Below, piece after piece: positions 12,020 through 22,499 of a DNA stretch of 64,000 nucleotides. The position numbers were made by a program, and so were the translations under genes. The DNA lies in NCBI GenBank assembly GCA_963693285.1, contig OY848931.1:2616144-2680143 (forward strand), given 5' to 3'. This DNA is from Xestospongia muta (lineage: Eukaryota; Porifera; Demospongiae; Haplosclerida; Petrosiidae). Under the pieces are notes generated by a model. The model had not been told where the DNA came from. It saw nothing but the letters and a program-made list of their open reading frames with translations, and did no database searches. The first letter of the stretch is position 1. Each line of letters starts with the position of its first letter.

Positions 12020-12555
12020 GGTAAACATCTATGACTGTTCTACCTTCTCTCTCTCTCTATCTTTAGATTACTATTACGAATTTACAATATCTGATATCCC
12101 TTTTTAACGAAATAATTGCGTGGATGGGGTCAACGGATGTCAGAATTTAATTTGCCTAGGCACATGTTCATCAAGACAAGAGAAAGATGCCTTGGAGAAC
12201 TTCTAACAGGTTCAATAACGAGTAAATAAGGCAACCTTCATTGATTTGTAGGTCTAGAGATGTTATAAACGATTCTTCTTGTAAATTCTACCTCAAACTC
12301 TGCTGAAAGTAAGTCATTCTATCGTTACTTTTCTACTATCGTCTTGTAATGAAAAAAGCGCTTGAAATTAAAGCGCTAGTACAATAGTGATAGCTTTTGT
12401 AAGTACTACAAATGACGCAAAACATGTCCAGTATATAAACATGTTAGTATTGCTTACCTTGTTTGTAGAAATTTATAGTTGGATTTTGTGTGTTGTGTGT
12501 GTGTGTGTATCTGTATATGCTTATTATTTGAATGACAACTGTTTGTTAAGTTAGA
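12020..12555. other. Cadherin intron, non-transposon part
   Basis: No gene recognised. It contains a short CT-rich microsatellite near 12045-12062. Two copies of agcgct lie at 12357-12362 and 12372-12377, inside a small inverted structure that could be a relic transposon end (unproven). A (TG)n tract lies at about 12490-12508. Confidence 0.5.
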
Positions 12556-12559
12556 CATT

Positions 12560-13891
12560 TCAATTAGGTGTTGATAAATTATTCTTTTTTGTATATACGT
12601 AAGTGTCTCTTTTATTTTCATTAGGTCCATGGTGGGTGTGGTAGCATAGGAAACAGTCACCACTCTTTCCAGTATGACAGAGGTAAAGGCTGCAGTCACT
12701 ACAATACCATTGAGTATCTCTTCGTTTGTTTAGAAATGCATAACAGTAGTGACACCTGTGTCTACTGCCATCATGCTTTTGAGGAAAATGGTGCTGACAT
12801 AATTTTTTCCCTTGTAGACACAAATGAAGGGCGACCAGGACGCTTACGACCACAATATTATCCAATGAGAAGGTGGCCTAAGTTGAGGCGAAAGTCTTTG
12901 ATTGTTTTGAATGGAGATGTGGGAAGGAATGTTTGCAAGAGGTAAGTGTTTGTAATTACGACATCAGTTACAAAGTGAAAGATGTACATATAAGCCTTAT
13001 ATCCTCTTGCGTTGAGGCAGTAGTACTGCCTCAGTTGATCATTATGATCAACTCCATCCTTTTTTTGGTTATAGTTGGCGATTAGTTGATGACAATTTAC
13101 TAGTTTTTTTCTCCATTTTGTTGCTTCCTCTCCACTTGTGTTGTTGCCAAAGGCTGAGAGTTTGTAGCAAGAGCACTTACTACCTTTGTGTCTTGCCACA
13201 CAGCCATTAACAAACTTTCATGTTGAAATAGCTTGAATTCTCCCCTCTCATAGAACCCTTTCTTTAGAATTGGTTTGAATTCTGTTGGATAGAACTTTCT
13301 ATCTGAACGCATGGTTCTGCAGGCATAAATTTTGTCTTCTAGCGGATCCTTAATAAGTGGAATGCCGGTAAAAAAGGTTATCACAGTATATGTGATGGTT
13401 TTTTCCGACAATGCTTCTTTTTAAGTCTCGGACAACCCGTGACTCTAGTCCTGTTTCTGGTCTCTTCTCCTTCCACAGTATACTTGGTATTCACATACAA
13501 ACCCATTGTCACTATCAGCCCTGACCCAAACTTTAAATCCTCTCTTGATAGGCTTTTTGGGAACATATTGTTTCATTGCTGATCTGCCCTTAAATTTTAT
13601 CATTATCTCGTCTATACTGTTGTCACGATTGGGATTATACAATGTAAGGAATTTGTTGTTAAGAAATTCCAGAATTGGTCTTACTTTACCAAGATGATCA
13701 TAGTGTGGTGTACCTGGTAGTGCTAACGTTGCATTGTCTACAAAATGGAGATATCACGAAATGTCCATGAATCTATCTTGAGAAATTCGATCTGCTATGG
13801 GAGTGTAGTGATAATGTGGGTCATTTTTCCAATAATCATATAGGGATGGTAATTTTACTATCCCCATTACGATCGTAAATTCCAAGTATGC
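12560..13891 (-). pseudogene. Decayed PiggyBac-type transposase inside a cadherin intron
   Basis: Reading on the minus strand from 13891, blocks appear in family order. They are MGIVKLPSLYDYWKND (13855 region), DRFMDIS-stop-YLHF, GKVRPILEFL, NSIDEIMIKFKGRS with QYVPKKP and GFKVWVRADSDNGFV (13445-13642), FFTGIPLI with YACRTMRSDRK (13100-13411), and NQKKDGVDHNDQLRQYY (12858-13199). A Cys/His-rich C-terminal finger follows (12560-12865). These are hallmarks of the DDE_Tnp_1_7 PiggyBac family, a cut-and-paste DNA transposase that targets TTAA. It is dead: an in-frame TGA lies in the first block and at least three frame changes follow. By my alignment the second catalytic Asp, normally in D-N-F-F-T-S-I-P, is replaced (V-I-T-F-F-T-G-I-P). 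The Asp of GVDxxDQ is kept. I could not define the element's TTAA borders or terminal repeats. Confidence 0.88.
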
Positions 13892-13901
13892 CTGTAATTA
13901 G

Positions 13902-13949
13902 ATGTAAATGACAATGCACCTCAATTCTTAGACTTTAATACTACTTTTG
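13902..13949 (+). pseudogene. Cadherin relic, exon 2 (inter-domain linker)
   Basis: This 48-bp exon is preceded by aattag and followed by the donor gtgagt. With the phase-1 G from exon 1 it reads DVNDNAPQFLDFNTTF. D-x-N-D-N-A-P-x-F is the calcium-binding linker motif between cadherin repeats and is close to diagnostic. It ends in phase 1 and joins to exon 3. The acceptor sits only about 10 bp from the end of the PiggyBac homology. Confidence 0.88.
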
Positions 13950-14008
13950 GTGAGTCATCGTTATACAATACATATTAGGATTGTTATTTTTTTCATTTTA
14001 TACTGTAG

Positions 14009-14055
14009 CTGTAGCTGACGATGAGTCAATTGGTACACAAGTTCTGACTACATTG
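14009..14055 (+). pseudogene. Cadherin relic, exon 3
   Basis: This 47-bp exon lies between an acceptor (tatactgtag) and a donor (gtaagc). In phase with exon 2 it reads AVADDESIGTQVLTTL, which fits the opening strand of a cadherin repeat (acidic residues, then I-G-T-x-V-L). It ends in phase 0, matching the start of exon 4 at 14362. Confidence 0.85.
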
Positions 14056-14361
14056 GTAAGCAGCCAGGATGTCCTCCTTAATAATAATAATTATTATAAT
14101 GAATATTATTTCCAAAGCCATCTTATAAGACACTCTGATTTAAAGATATATGCTTGTTTTTTCTGTTATTACATGACAAACCTTTCTACTAAGTTTAATT
14201 TCAAAGTCCTATATAAAGTGTCTACTGGAAAGATCTTTGTCTGCATGTAGAGTCTTTAATTTCTACAAAATTTTTATTTAAATGTGGAAAAATAGTAATA
14301 TTTGTAGGTCATTGATAAATTACTGAGTAATGATAAATTATTTAGTGATTTGTTCTTACAG

Positions 14362-14566
14362 ACAACTGATGCAGACACTGGTAACTAACACAAAGTTTGG
14401 TACAGGTTTTTAACTGCTCAAGGTGCTCCTGTTGTTATTAATAAAGAGACAGGTGTGATTACAACTGTTATATCCTTTACTGGAAAAGCTGATCATAACT
14501 ATAGCCTTATAGTGGAAGCCTATGATAATAAAGGAGTGAATCCTTCTCTCAATAATCATATCTCTG
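14362..14566 (+). pseudogene. Cadherin relic, exon 4, with an in-frame stop
   Basis: This exon follows the acceptor ttgttcttacag and precedes the donor gtaagc. It reads TTDADTGN, a TAA stop at 14386-14388, then on in the same frame through FLTAQGAPVVINKETGVITT, then NYSLIVEAYDNKG and ending HIS in phase 1. These are the D-x-D-x-G, x-G-x-I-x-T and L-x-V-x-A-x-D blocks of a cadherin repeat. The stop lies in the calcium-binding D-A-D-x-G loop. Together with the shifted exon 1 donor it marks a pseudogene, unless the stop is a sequencing error. Confidence 0.87.
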
Positions 14567-15754
14567 GTAAGCCAGACAAATTTTTAATTGTGTAATGTTA
14601 TATGTTGTATCTATTACTAATGCAGCAGATCGGATGATACAAAATAATTTGTGTAAATTCTGACACATTAAATCCCTTACCAAATTTCCCATTATAAAAT
14701 AATCAATACTACTGTAATCATTAATTAATTACACAAACTTAATTTTAATATTTGACTTGCATATAAGGATACTTGACTATCTGTCAAGACTCTCATGTAC
14801 ACTTAGTTTTTTATTGATTGTTAGTTTCTCTTATAATTTCTCTCTTTGTTTATTCTGTTTAGTTATATGTCTACAACTATTTGAATAATGCTCTCATAGA
14901 CCAATATTAATCGATATATAAGGTAAAGTCACTAGATTGATTCATATTGTGTATACTTTATATTATAAGTATAATAACAACATTGTACACAAGAAGCTGA
15001 ATATTATAAGTATAATAACAACATTGTACACAAGAAGCTGAAGTATTAAAAATGGTTGCTTTTTCTATTAATAGTAACAAGTGAATGTAAATTCTAGAAA
15101 AATTCATATAAGTAGGGCATTGCAGCTAAAGCATATCAAACAAATGAAACCACAGTGGAATGGCAGTATGGAAATCCTTACTTAGCAGCACTCTAAATTA
15201 GACTTCAAATATCCTTTTTTAATCCAAATTTATTCATAAAATTACGAACAGCCTTAATTGTAGTTTTAGAGGTGTTGCAAGCTAAAGAAAGAAAATCTGT
15301 CATCCCTACATATAGGTGGTGCTACTGCCTGCCTGATATTAATTAATACACTAACAGAAATCATATCTTTTCAATTTCCTTTGAATTTAGTATTTTGAAT
15401 AATATCATCGGTAAATTGGTCCTGATAAGTAACATTTGATCGAGTAGGTACAGATAGGTAAGAATGGAATTATGTAGTATCTTACAAATTGAACTTCTGT
15501 GCTTCCTTTACTTTAGAAGTGATGTAGTGTTAATTGTTATGGATCGAGGAACCCACTAACAGGGCGAGATGTTATTTCAATAATTATAAAGTAACAGTAA
15601 CAGTTCATTCGACTCATATAAGCCTTTTTCTAACATATCAAATTTGACCTTTCAATTACCTGGTGACTTCACAGTGAGTTCGAGTACAAAAAGATATGAT
15701 AATTATCAAGCATGCAGTAACAATGCCTGTATAGGAATAGACTAGATTCTTCAG
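14567..15754. other. Cadherin intron, no gene seen
   Basis: A+T-rich intronic sequence between exons 4 and 5. It contains a two-copy tandem duplication of 41 bp starting at 14961 and 15002. I recognise nothing coding. Confidence 0.6.
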
Positions 15755-15864
15755 ATGTCAATGATCGGACCCCTCCTACTGTCTTAACCAGCACGTGCAA
15801 CTGTGCTAGAAAGAAGAGACAAAGCAAGTGTGTTGAGTGCAATTGTGCTGCGTGTGTTCATTAA
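15755..15864 (+). pseudogene. Cadherin relic, probable last exon
   Basis: After the acceptor gattcttcag, and completing the phase-1 codon from exon 4, the frame reads DVNDRTPPTVLTSTCN. That is another cadherin linker (D-V-N-D-x-x-P-P). It is followed by a short Cys/Lys-rich tail (RKKRQSKCVECNCAACVH) and a TAA at 15862-15864. No transmembrane segment follows the linker, so a normal membrane-anchored product would not result. The tail is probably read-through of intron or decayed sequence, not a genuine C-terminus. Confidence 0.68.
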
Positions 15865-16002
15865 TGATGTATGTTTTGATTTTTTTAGTCAGTATCATGC
15901 AAGTGAACATTAAAGGCTCAGATTTTAAGGGGCAAGTTTCAACCAAGAGGTGGTCAACAATTGCCACAACTAGTAAGAGTTGAAATTTCATTTCACTTAG
16001 TG

Positions 16003-16254
16003 ACTAAGCTCCTATATTATGTAATCATTGTGGTAACTTGTGTGGAGAATGTGATCGTGTACTGCATTATCACAAACGTACTGATAACTAATGTGAGTGA
16101 CAAAGACCTCCACTTCTTTCAGATGTTCAAAGAAGAATCTGTTAAATTTGAGCTTCATGAAAGTATGGTCATATCAAACCCTACTTGGCTATATCATTCT
16201 TAGCTGAATCTTGTACTTTGAATGGAATGGTCGAATTCAAATACACTGTAGAAG
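16003..16254 (+). pseudogene. PHR-family E3 ligase (MYCBP2-type) fragment, stray zinc-finger exons
   Basis: From 16011 the frame reads PILCNHCGNLCGECDRVLHY then HKRT. This is a Cys-x2-Cys-x4-Cys-x2-Cys/His module that I recognise from the region before the C-terminal RING part of MYCBP2/Highwire/RPM-1 ligases. After an apparent intron of about 35 bp ending ttctttcag (16121), it reads MFKEESVKFELHE and, one frame over, FLAESCTLNGMVEF then the donor gtaagt at 16255. These match the order VFKEE, VHEG, ALADS, MVEF in the known family. The frame breaks between LHE and FLAES, and the 5' side lacks one base compared with 30539-30650. Intact family members are very large neuronal ubiquitin ligases. 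The rest is absent here. Confidence 0.75.
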
Positions 16255-16439
16255 GTAAGTAAATACAACTTAAATATTCATTGACAATTACCATGGCAAC
16301 ATGTGTGTACATCCTAAAGAGCCCACTTGATTATAGCAATTAATTGATATTAATTGATTGATAATTATCATAGCAACAGTATCCACGACAACACTGACTA
16401 TCAATATTACAGATGGAGGTAAACATGCCTATAAGTTCT

Positions 16440-19400
16440 GTAGGACTACCAATACACTTGTGCTATCTATTCATATGCTCAGCAATCTAACCAGGCATTC
16501 ACTCTCCTTACGAGGACAAACATTGAACAGATATTGACTGTATTCACAGCAGATTTTTGGAGCATTATTCATTGCAAGTTGTACCAACTGTAAAAGAACA
16601 ATAAGAATAGAGAAAGCATTAGGCTACTAACTAAAATACATTGTCGATTCAGTACTAATCAATCTAAAATGATTAATACTGGGTATGTAAACCTACATGC
16701 ATTGACTACATTAATATTATGGCTACCTTAATGCAGAAGTCATAGAACAAAGAACAATTTACATGACCAGTTGTGGATCACAAATAGAGTCTGTATAATT
16801 GAGGTTTCCTCCATTTGATTAATAGTCAAGGCTGATAAATTCCTAGCAATATTCATAATGAGATCCGTTAAAAGAAAACTGGATGGATGCATGGACAGAC
16901 ATGATAAATAATTGAATAAATGGATTGATGCATAGCTATCAAAGATACATTATACAGGTACTATCTATTCATATGCTCGTGATCTATCCAGCCATTCACT
17001 CTCCTGACAAGGACAGAATTAAACAGATGTTGATAGTATTCACAGCAGAGTTGTACTGTAAAGGAACAAAACCAACTAAAATGCATTGTCAATTTCCTCC
17101 ATTTGATAAATAGTCAAGACTGATAAATGCCTAGCAATATTCGTAATGGGATACATTAAACAATAAAGGGATGGATGCATGGACAGACATGATAAATTGT
17201 TGAATAAATGGATTGATATGTAGCTATAAGGTACCGTATATTCATATGCTCAGCAATCTATCCAGCCATTCACTCTCCTAACCAGGACAAACATTTTACA
17301 GATATTGATAGTATTCATAGCAGAGTTGTTGGAACCATCTTCACTGAAAACTAAGTTGTACCAACTGAAAAAGAACAATAAGAATAGAGAAAGCATTAGG
17401 CTACCAACTAAAATGCATTGTCCATGCAGTACTAATCAATCAAAATGATTAATACTAGGTACGCAAAGATACATGCATTGAACTACATTAATATTATAGC
17501 TATCTCAAGCAGAAGTCATAGAACAAAGAACAATTTACATGACCAGTTATGGATCACAAATGGAGTCTATTTAATTGATGCTTCCTTCATTGGATAAATA
17601 GTCAAGACTGATAAATGCCTAGCAATGTTCATATAGGGATCAGTTAAAAGATAAATGGATGGATGTATGGACAGACATAATAAATAGTTGAATAAATGGA
17701 TTACTACATAGCTGTCAAAAGATACATTATACAGGTTTCATACATTCATATGCTCATGATCTATCCAGCCATTCACTCTCCTTACGAGTATAGAATTAAA
17801 CAGATTTTCATAGTATTCACAGCAGAGTTGTTGGAGCCATATTCATTGAAAGCTATGTTATACCAACTGTAAAACAGCAATAAGAATAAAGCATTAGGCT
17901 ACTAACTAAAATGCATCGTCAATGCAGTACTAATCAATCTGAAATGATTAATACTGGGTATGTAAACCTACATGCATTGACTACATTAATTGATATTAAT
18001 TGATTGATAATTATCATAGCAACAGTATCCATGACAACACTGACTATCTATATTACAGGTGGAGGTAAACGTGCCTACAAGTTCTGTAGGACTACCAATA
18101 CACTGTGCCATCTATTCATATGCTCAGCAATCTAACCAGGCATTCACTCTCCTTACGAGGAGAAACATTGAACAGATATTGATAGTATTCACAGCAGATT
18201 TTTGGAGCATTATTCATTGCAAGTTGTACCAACTGTAAAAGAACAATAAGAATAGAGAAAGCATTAGGCTACCAACTAAAATGCATTGTCGATGCAGTAC
18301 TAATCAATCTGAAATGATTAATACTGGGTATGTAAACCTACATGCATTGACTACATTAATATTATGGCTACCTCAATGCAGAAGTCATAGAACAAAGACT
18401 GTTTATTTGAGGTTTCCTCCATTTGATAAATGGTAGAGACTGATAAATGCCTAGTAATCTCCATATAAGGATCACTTGAAAAGATAACTGGATGGATGCA
18501 TGGACAGACATGATAAATAATTGAATAAATGGATTGATGATACATGGCTATCAAAGACACATTGTACATGTACTATCTATTCATATGCTTGTGATCTATC
18601 CAGCCATCCACTCTCCTTACGAGGACAGAATTAAACAGATTTTCATAGTATTCACAGCAGAGTTGTACTGTAAAGAAACAAAAGGGATAGAGAAAGCATT
18701 AGGCTACCAACTAGTACATTGTCGATGCAGTACTAATCAATCTAAAGTAGTTAACGCTGGGTATGTATACCTACATGCATTGAACTACATTAATATTATG
18801 ACTACCTCAAAGCAGAAGTCATAGAACAAAGAACAATTTACATGACCAGTTGTGGATCACAAATAGAGTCTGTTTAACTGAGGTTTCCTCCATTTGATAA
18901 ATAGTCAAGACTGATAAATTCCTAGCAATATTCATAATGGAATTCGTTAAAAGATAAATGGATGGACACGTGGACAGACATGATAATTAGTTGAATAAAT
19001 GATTGATACATAGCTCTCAAATGATACATTATACACTTGTGCCATCTATTCGTATGCTCAGCAATCTAACCAGGCATTCACTTTCCTTACCAGGACAAAC
19101 ATTGAACAAATATTGATAGTATTTCACAGCAGAGTTTTGGAGCATTATTCATTGCAAGTTGTAAAAGAACAATAAGGATAGAGAAACCATTGGGCTACAA
19201 ACTAAAATGCATTGTCGATGCAGTACTAATCAATCTGAAATGATTAATACTGGGTATGTAAACCTACATGCATTGAACTACATTAATATTATGGCTACCT
19301 CAAAGTTGCAGTCATAGAATAAAGACTGTGTAATTGAGGTTTCCTCCATTTGATAAATAGTAGAGACTGATAAATGCCTAGTAATCTTCATATAGGGATC

Positions 19401-19540
19401 ACTTGAAAAGAAAATTGGATGGATGCATCAACAGACATGATAAATATTAAATAATTGAATAAATGGATTTGATAAATAGTTAAGACTGATAAATTCCTAG
19501 CAATATTCATAATGAGATCCGTTAAAAGATAAATGGATCT
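16440..19540. repeat. Tandem array, unit about 0.48 kb, seven copies
   Basis: The landmark ttcatatgctc (or a one-base variant) occurs at about 16471, 16969, 17242, 17746, 18116, 18581 and 19060. Full units are about 465-505 bp; shorter intervals are internal deletions. Other recurrent phrases include gaatagagaaagcattaggc and tggatggatgcatgg. A larger register is visible: about 16321-16490 recurs at 17976-18140, an offset near 1647. Open frames at 16925-17113, 18351-18569 and 18534-18824 are repeat-derived and have no homology that I recognise. The span 16255-16440 has no gene. Confidence 0.88.
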
Positions 19541-20834
19541 TAAATAATAGATACTATAGAACAAATTAATAATTACATCTACAACATATGAACTTACAAA
19601 CTCATATCAGAAAACATTGTCACTGCCCAATCATGATCATTTTTGCAGAAACAGAATACCAACATCACTACAGACATACTTAAAAAAGACGTTACTCCAA
19701 AACACAGGAAGGTAGACATGAAAGAAAATTTGGTCCTCTTAATTAATTTTCATTACAGGCATTAACCTTTTAAAAATAAAATGTTAATTAATCTAATCTA
19801 CCAAAATGAGAGAGTCTAGATTTATGACCTGCTACAAAGTCTTTGGCAACTTCTGTTAGTGAAATACAATCGATTTTTCTTTCTGGACATAAAATACCAT
19901 AATGTGATTTAGTCATACCTATATCATATTATTCGTAAATATAACTCCTGAGGGAACTAAAGATCTCTCTTACATCTACAACATGTGAACTTACAAACTG
20001 TTATCAGAAAATATGTTGCAGAGACGAAATACCAACATCACTATAGAGATAGTTGATACATATACAAAATTAGACCCAAGAAGAAGAAATAGGCTTGTAC
20101 AAAAATAAAGATACTTGACTGATTTTATTCATACTTGCTGTATTGTACCAAATATACTGCTTACCAAATACCATATATACACTGAAAAGAACTAATCAGG
20201 TATTGTGTTTATAAATGATTTTATGACAGGCTTAGCTCAAGACTACCAATGCACTAAAATTAAGGGCTAAAAGTGAATAAAAGCTCACGAGTACAAAAGC
20301 TAAATGGGACAAGCTAAATATACCGACACACATGAATATTGCTACTCTGACCGTATTTGTTACTACTGCCTTCCATTTTTGTTGTAGCCAGGAACAGCTT
20401 TGTCTCAGTATTTCCTGCACAGAAGACTATCTGAATGACTCGACTACATGGACTCCAGTTCCCTCTTTTTGTTTTGCTAAACAGCCCTGCAGAAGTAACA
20501 TCTGACAGACTGGTTGCTAAAATGAAGTAATGGCGTCTGTTTATTATTTTCTAGTACAAAATCGGCGCCACTAGAGTGGCTAGTCGAACTGAGCATGCCC
20601 AGTTGATCATCAAGATCGTGCCATGATAGTAACAACAATGTAACTCCCTGTATATTATCTAACTCTGTCTGAATGTAAGTTTATTTAACACACATATTAT
20701 GGAGCCCTGCTATTGTAATGAACCATGTTATCATCTTGTTACAATGAGGGCAGTTACTGCCTAGCATTAGGAGCTATTGAGCACATATCCCAAGTATCAT
20801 TCCCGACGAACAATAGTTCAAACATTTATGCATG
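19540..20834 (+). repeat. Fourth copy of the composite repeat, internally deleted
   Basis: About 19550-20060 resembles 7024-7540. About 20070-20834 resembles 9150-9942, in the same orientation and ending at the same catttatgcatga. The middle (equivalent to 7540-9150) is missing. The small minus-strand frame at 20232-20420 is repeat-derived. Confidence 0.75.
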
Positions 20835-21450
20835 ACATTAATTGAAAGAGTATAAATATAAATCACATCAATATGACAAAGATACTAATTATAATTGACA
20901 CAAATAACCACAAAAGTTATTAATCAGTATCATTGATGTACACGCCTCTGATGTCTATATTTTACAGTTATGTTTGTAGAATGTGTTGTAATCAATGACA
21001 AAGATCACCACATATTAAGTCTATGAGGTTGACTTTGTTTAAATTATACCATCTAAAAGTGTAATAAGAGGATGACCACTTAATAATAATTGCTGAGTAG
21101 TCCCAATCACAGGATCAGGGAAAAGAATGTGAGACATTGCATTATAAGCTGATACTGCTACAAGAGACAATGCTGTGTTTTAATCTGTAAGTTAAGAAAA
21201 GATATATCAGAATAATTTTTATTAAAAAATGTGAGATTTGAATATTACTATGTCATGCCTGCTTGGTATACCACGAATCTGGAAGTCGAAGAATTAAATA
21301 CCACTTGCGAACACATAGTCAGTTATTCTCATTTACATTTCACGTGAGAAATCAAGGAGATATGAGACTGATCTTTCTTGGTAGCTATTTTTATTGTGGG
21401 TGTGCTAAAAGAAGCATTAGCTCCACCTTCCTTATATCACATGACCTGCA
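20835..21450. other. Unassigned sequence before duplication A
   Basis: I recognise no repeat or protein family here. An open frame at 21263-21457 on the plus strand reads without a stop into the start of duplication A, but shows no motif I can name. It could be a lost exon. Confidence 0.4.
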
Positions 21451-22058
21451 GGACTAGGATGATGATGAGGATGACCATTTCTCTTTCATTTAGATATATT
21501 AAACATTATTGTACTTTAATATTATATACAGTTTTTTGTATAAATGTATATAATTATATATATATATATATATTAGTGCTCCTCTGTCTAAATGGAAAAA
21601 TGACTTTTAATGTTTCTATCTAGAAATGAAGAATAGAGCTTTGATCTAGAGATGAAGAAAATACATTGTAGCAAATAGTAGAGTACCTTGGTAATTTGCA
21701 CACTTGTTTCTATATCATTAACTATTATTATTCAAACATGCAATAATTATAAAAAGGATGGAGGGTTACACTACTTAAATGTTATTTTCGTAAGTGTTGG
21801 ATCAGTACTTTTGCTGACTGCCCAGTGAGCTAGTCATGAATAAACTACCCTTCTGTCTGGCGACTGCTCCAGTCATACTCTACCTGGCAAATTGCATCGA
21901 AGACAAAACGCAATTTGCATTTTCATGATCGGCTGCGAACAAGCAAGCACTAGCAATAATATGTTCTCTCTCGCTCTAAATAATATGTATATATGTGTGT
22001 GTATATCCTGCACTCTCTCATTCACTCTGTTTATGACTATTTTCTTGCTTTGTCACAG

Positions 22059-22110
22059 GTTCTCGACTATTGCTTTTTTTGAAGAGCCTCCGTGGCATCT
22101 ATTCTCTTAA
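22059..22110 (+). pseudogene. Exon-like stretch 1 of copy A
   Basis: After the acceptor-like tttgtcacag the phase-2 frame reads SRLLLFLKSLRGIYSLK. Copy B at 30051 has one T fewer in the poly-T run, which shifts its frame. I cannot assign this stretch on its own. Position suggests that it belongs to the same ligase gene as the next two exons. Confidence 0.4.
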
Positions 22111-22203
22111 AGATCACCATTTTATTTGTAATTGTGTATAGTACAATATGAATATTTAATACGTTGTGCTAATGTATTATATTATATTATGTCCTATCTC
22201 TAG

Positions 22204-22321
22204 TCTGTACTTAAAGATCAATTGAAGGATTATGCTAAGTCAGCTATTGGACAAGTTGTATTACATTTAACAAAGATCAATGAAGAAGCTAGTAATGCAG
22301 ATCCTGGAACGTATTCCCATA
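22204..22321 (+). pseudogene. Probable PHR-ligase exon, copy A
   Basis: The acceptor ctatctctag and the donor gtaata bound 118 bp (39 codons plus one base). The frame is open and reads SVLKDQLKDYAKSAIGQVVL, then NADPGTYSH. The phase-1 end joins correctly to the exon at 22397. It looks helical and amphipathic. I do not recognise this exon directly; assignment to the ligase rests on phase and on the neighbour downstream. Confidence 0.55.
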
Positions 22322-22396
22322 GTAATAGTTGATATAATATACATACAAGTAACATCTTTCTCTCTCTCACACACACACATGCACACACATATACAG

Positions 22397-22496
22397 TCTG
22401 GCTATGTTTAGCTGCTCTGTGTGTCATTGATAAAGAAGATATTGTTGCTATCTTCCCAGGATAATGGCTACGAGAATATAGCAAACCTCAGTTGAG
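22397..22496 (+). pseudogene. PHR-ligase exon with nonsense codon, copy A
   Basis: After the acceptor acatatacag the frame reads WLCLAALCVIDKEDIVAIFP, then G-stop-WLREYSKPQL. The pattern A-L-C-V-I-D followed by a short loop, G-x-W, matches the segment just before the CNxCGNLC module in MYCBP2-type ligases. The TAA at 22462-22464 replaces the residue between G and W. Copy B carries the same TAA. The exon runs directly into the right inverted arm, so its downstream zinc-finger exon is missing here. Confidence 0.68.
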
Positions 22497-22499
22497 TTA

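Larger units (their letters stand above)
21451..22496 (+). repeat. Direct duplication, copy A
   Basis: This matches 29432-30488 in the same orientation, offset about 7.99 kb, with small indels. It starts at ggactaggatgatgatgagg and ends at cagttgag, a few bases before the right inverted arm starts (about 22498-22500). It includes three exon-like stretches of a PHR-type ligase and a TA microsatellite at about 21555-21575. Confidence 0.92.

Noticed and set aside
12357..12377. PiggyBac terminal inverted repeat at the paired agcgct sites
   Set aside because: No TTAA next to it and no matching end beyond 13891; listed only as an unexplained small dyad.
18351..18824. Open frames inside the 0.48-kb array
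   Set aside because: Tandem non-coding repeat; frames are not kept from unit to unit.
21892..22110. Open frame matched at 29889-30101, starting MHRRQ
   Set aside because: It runs through a microsatellite and an intron-like stretch. Its 3' end overlaps the exon-like segment at 22059 in a different frame.
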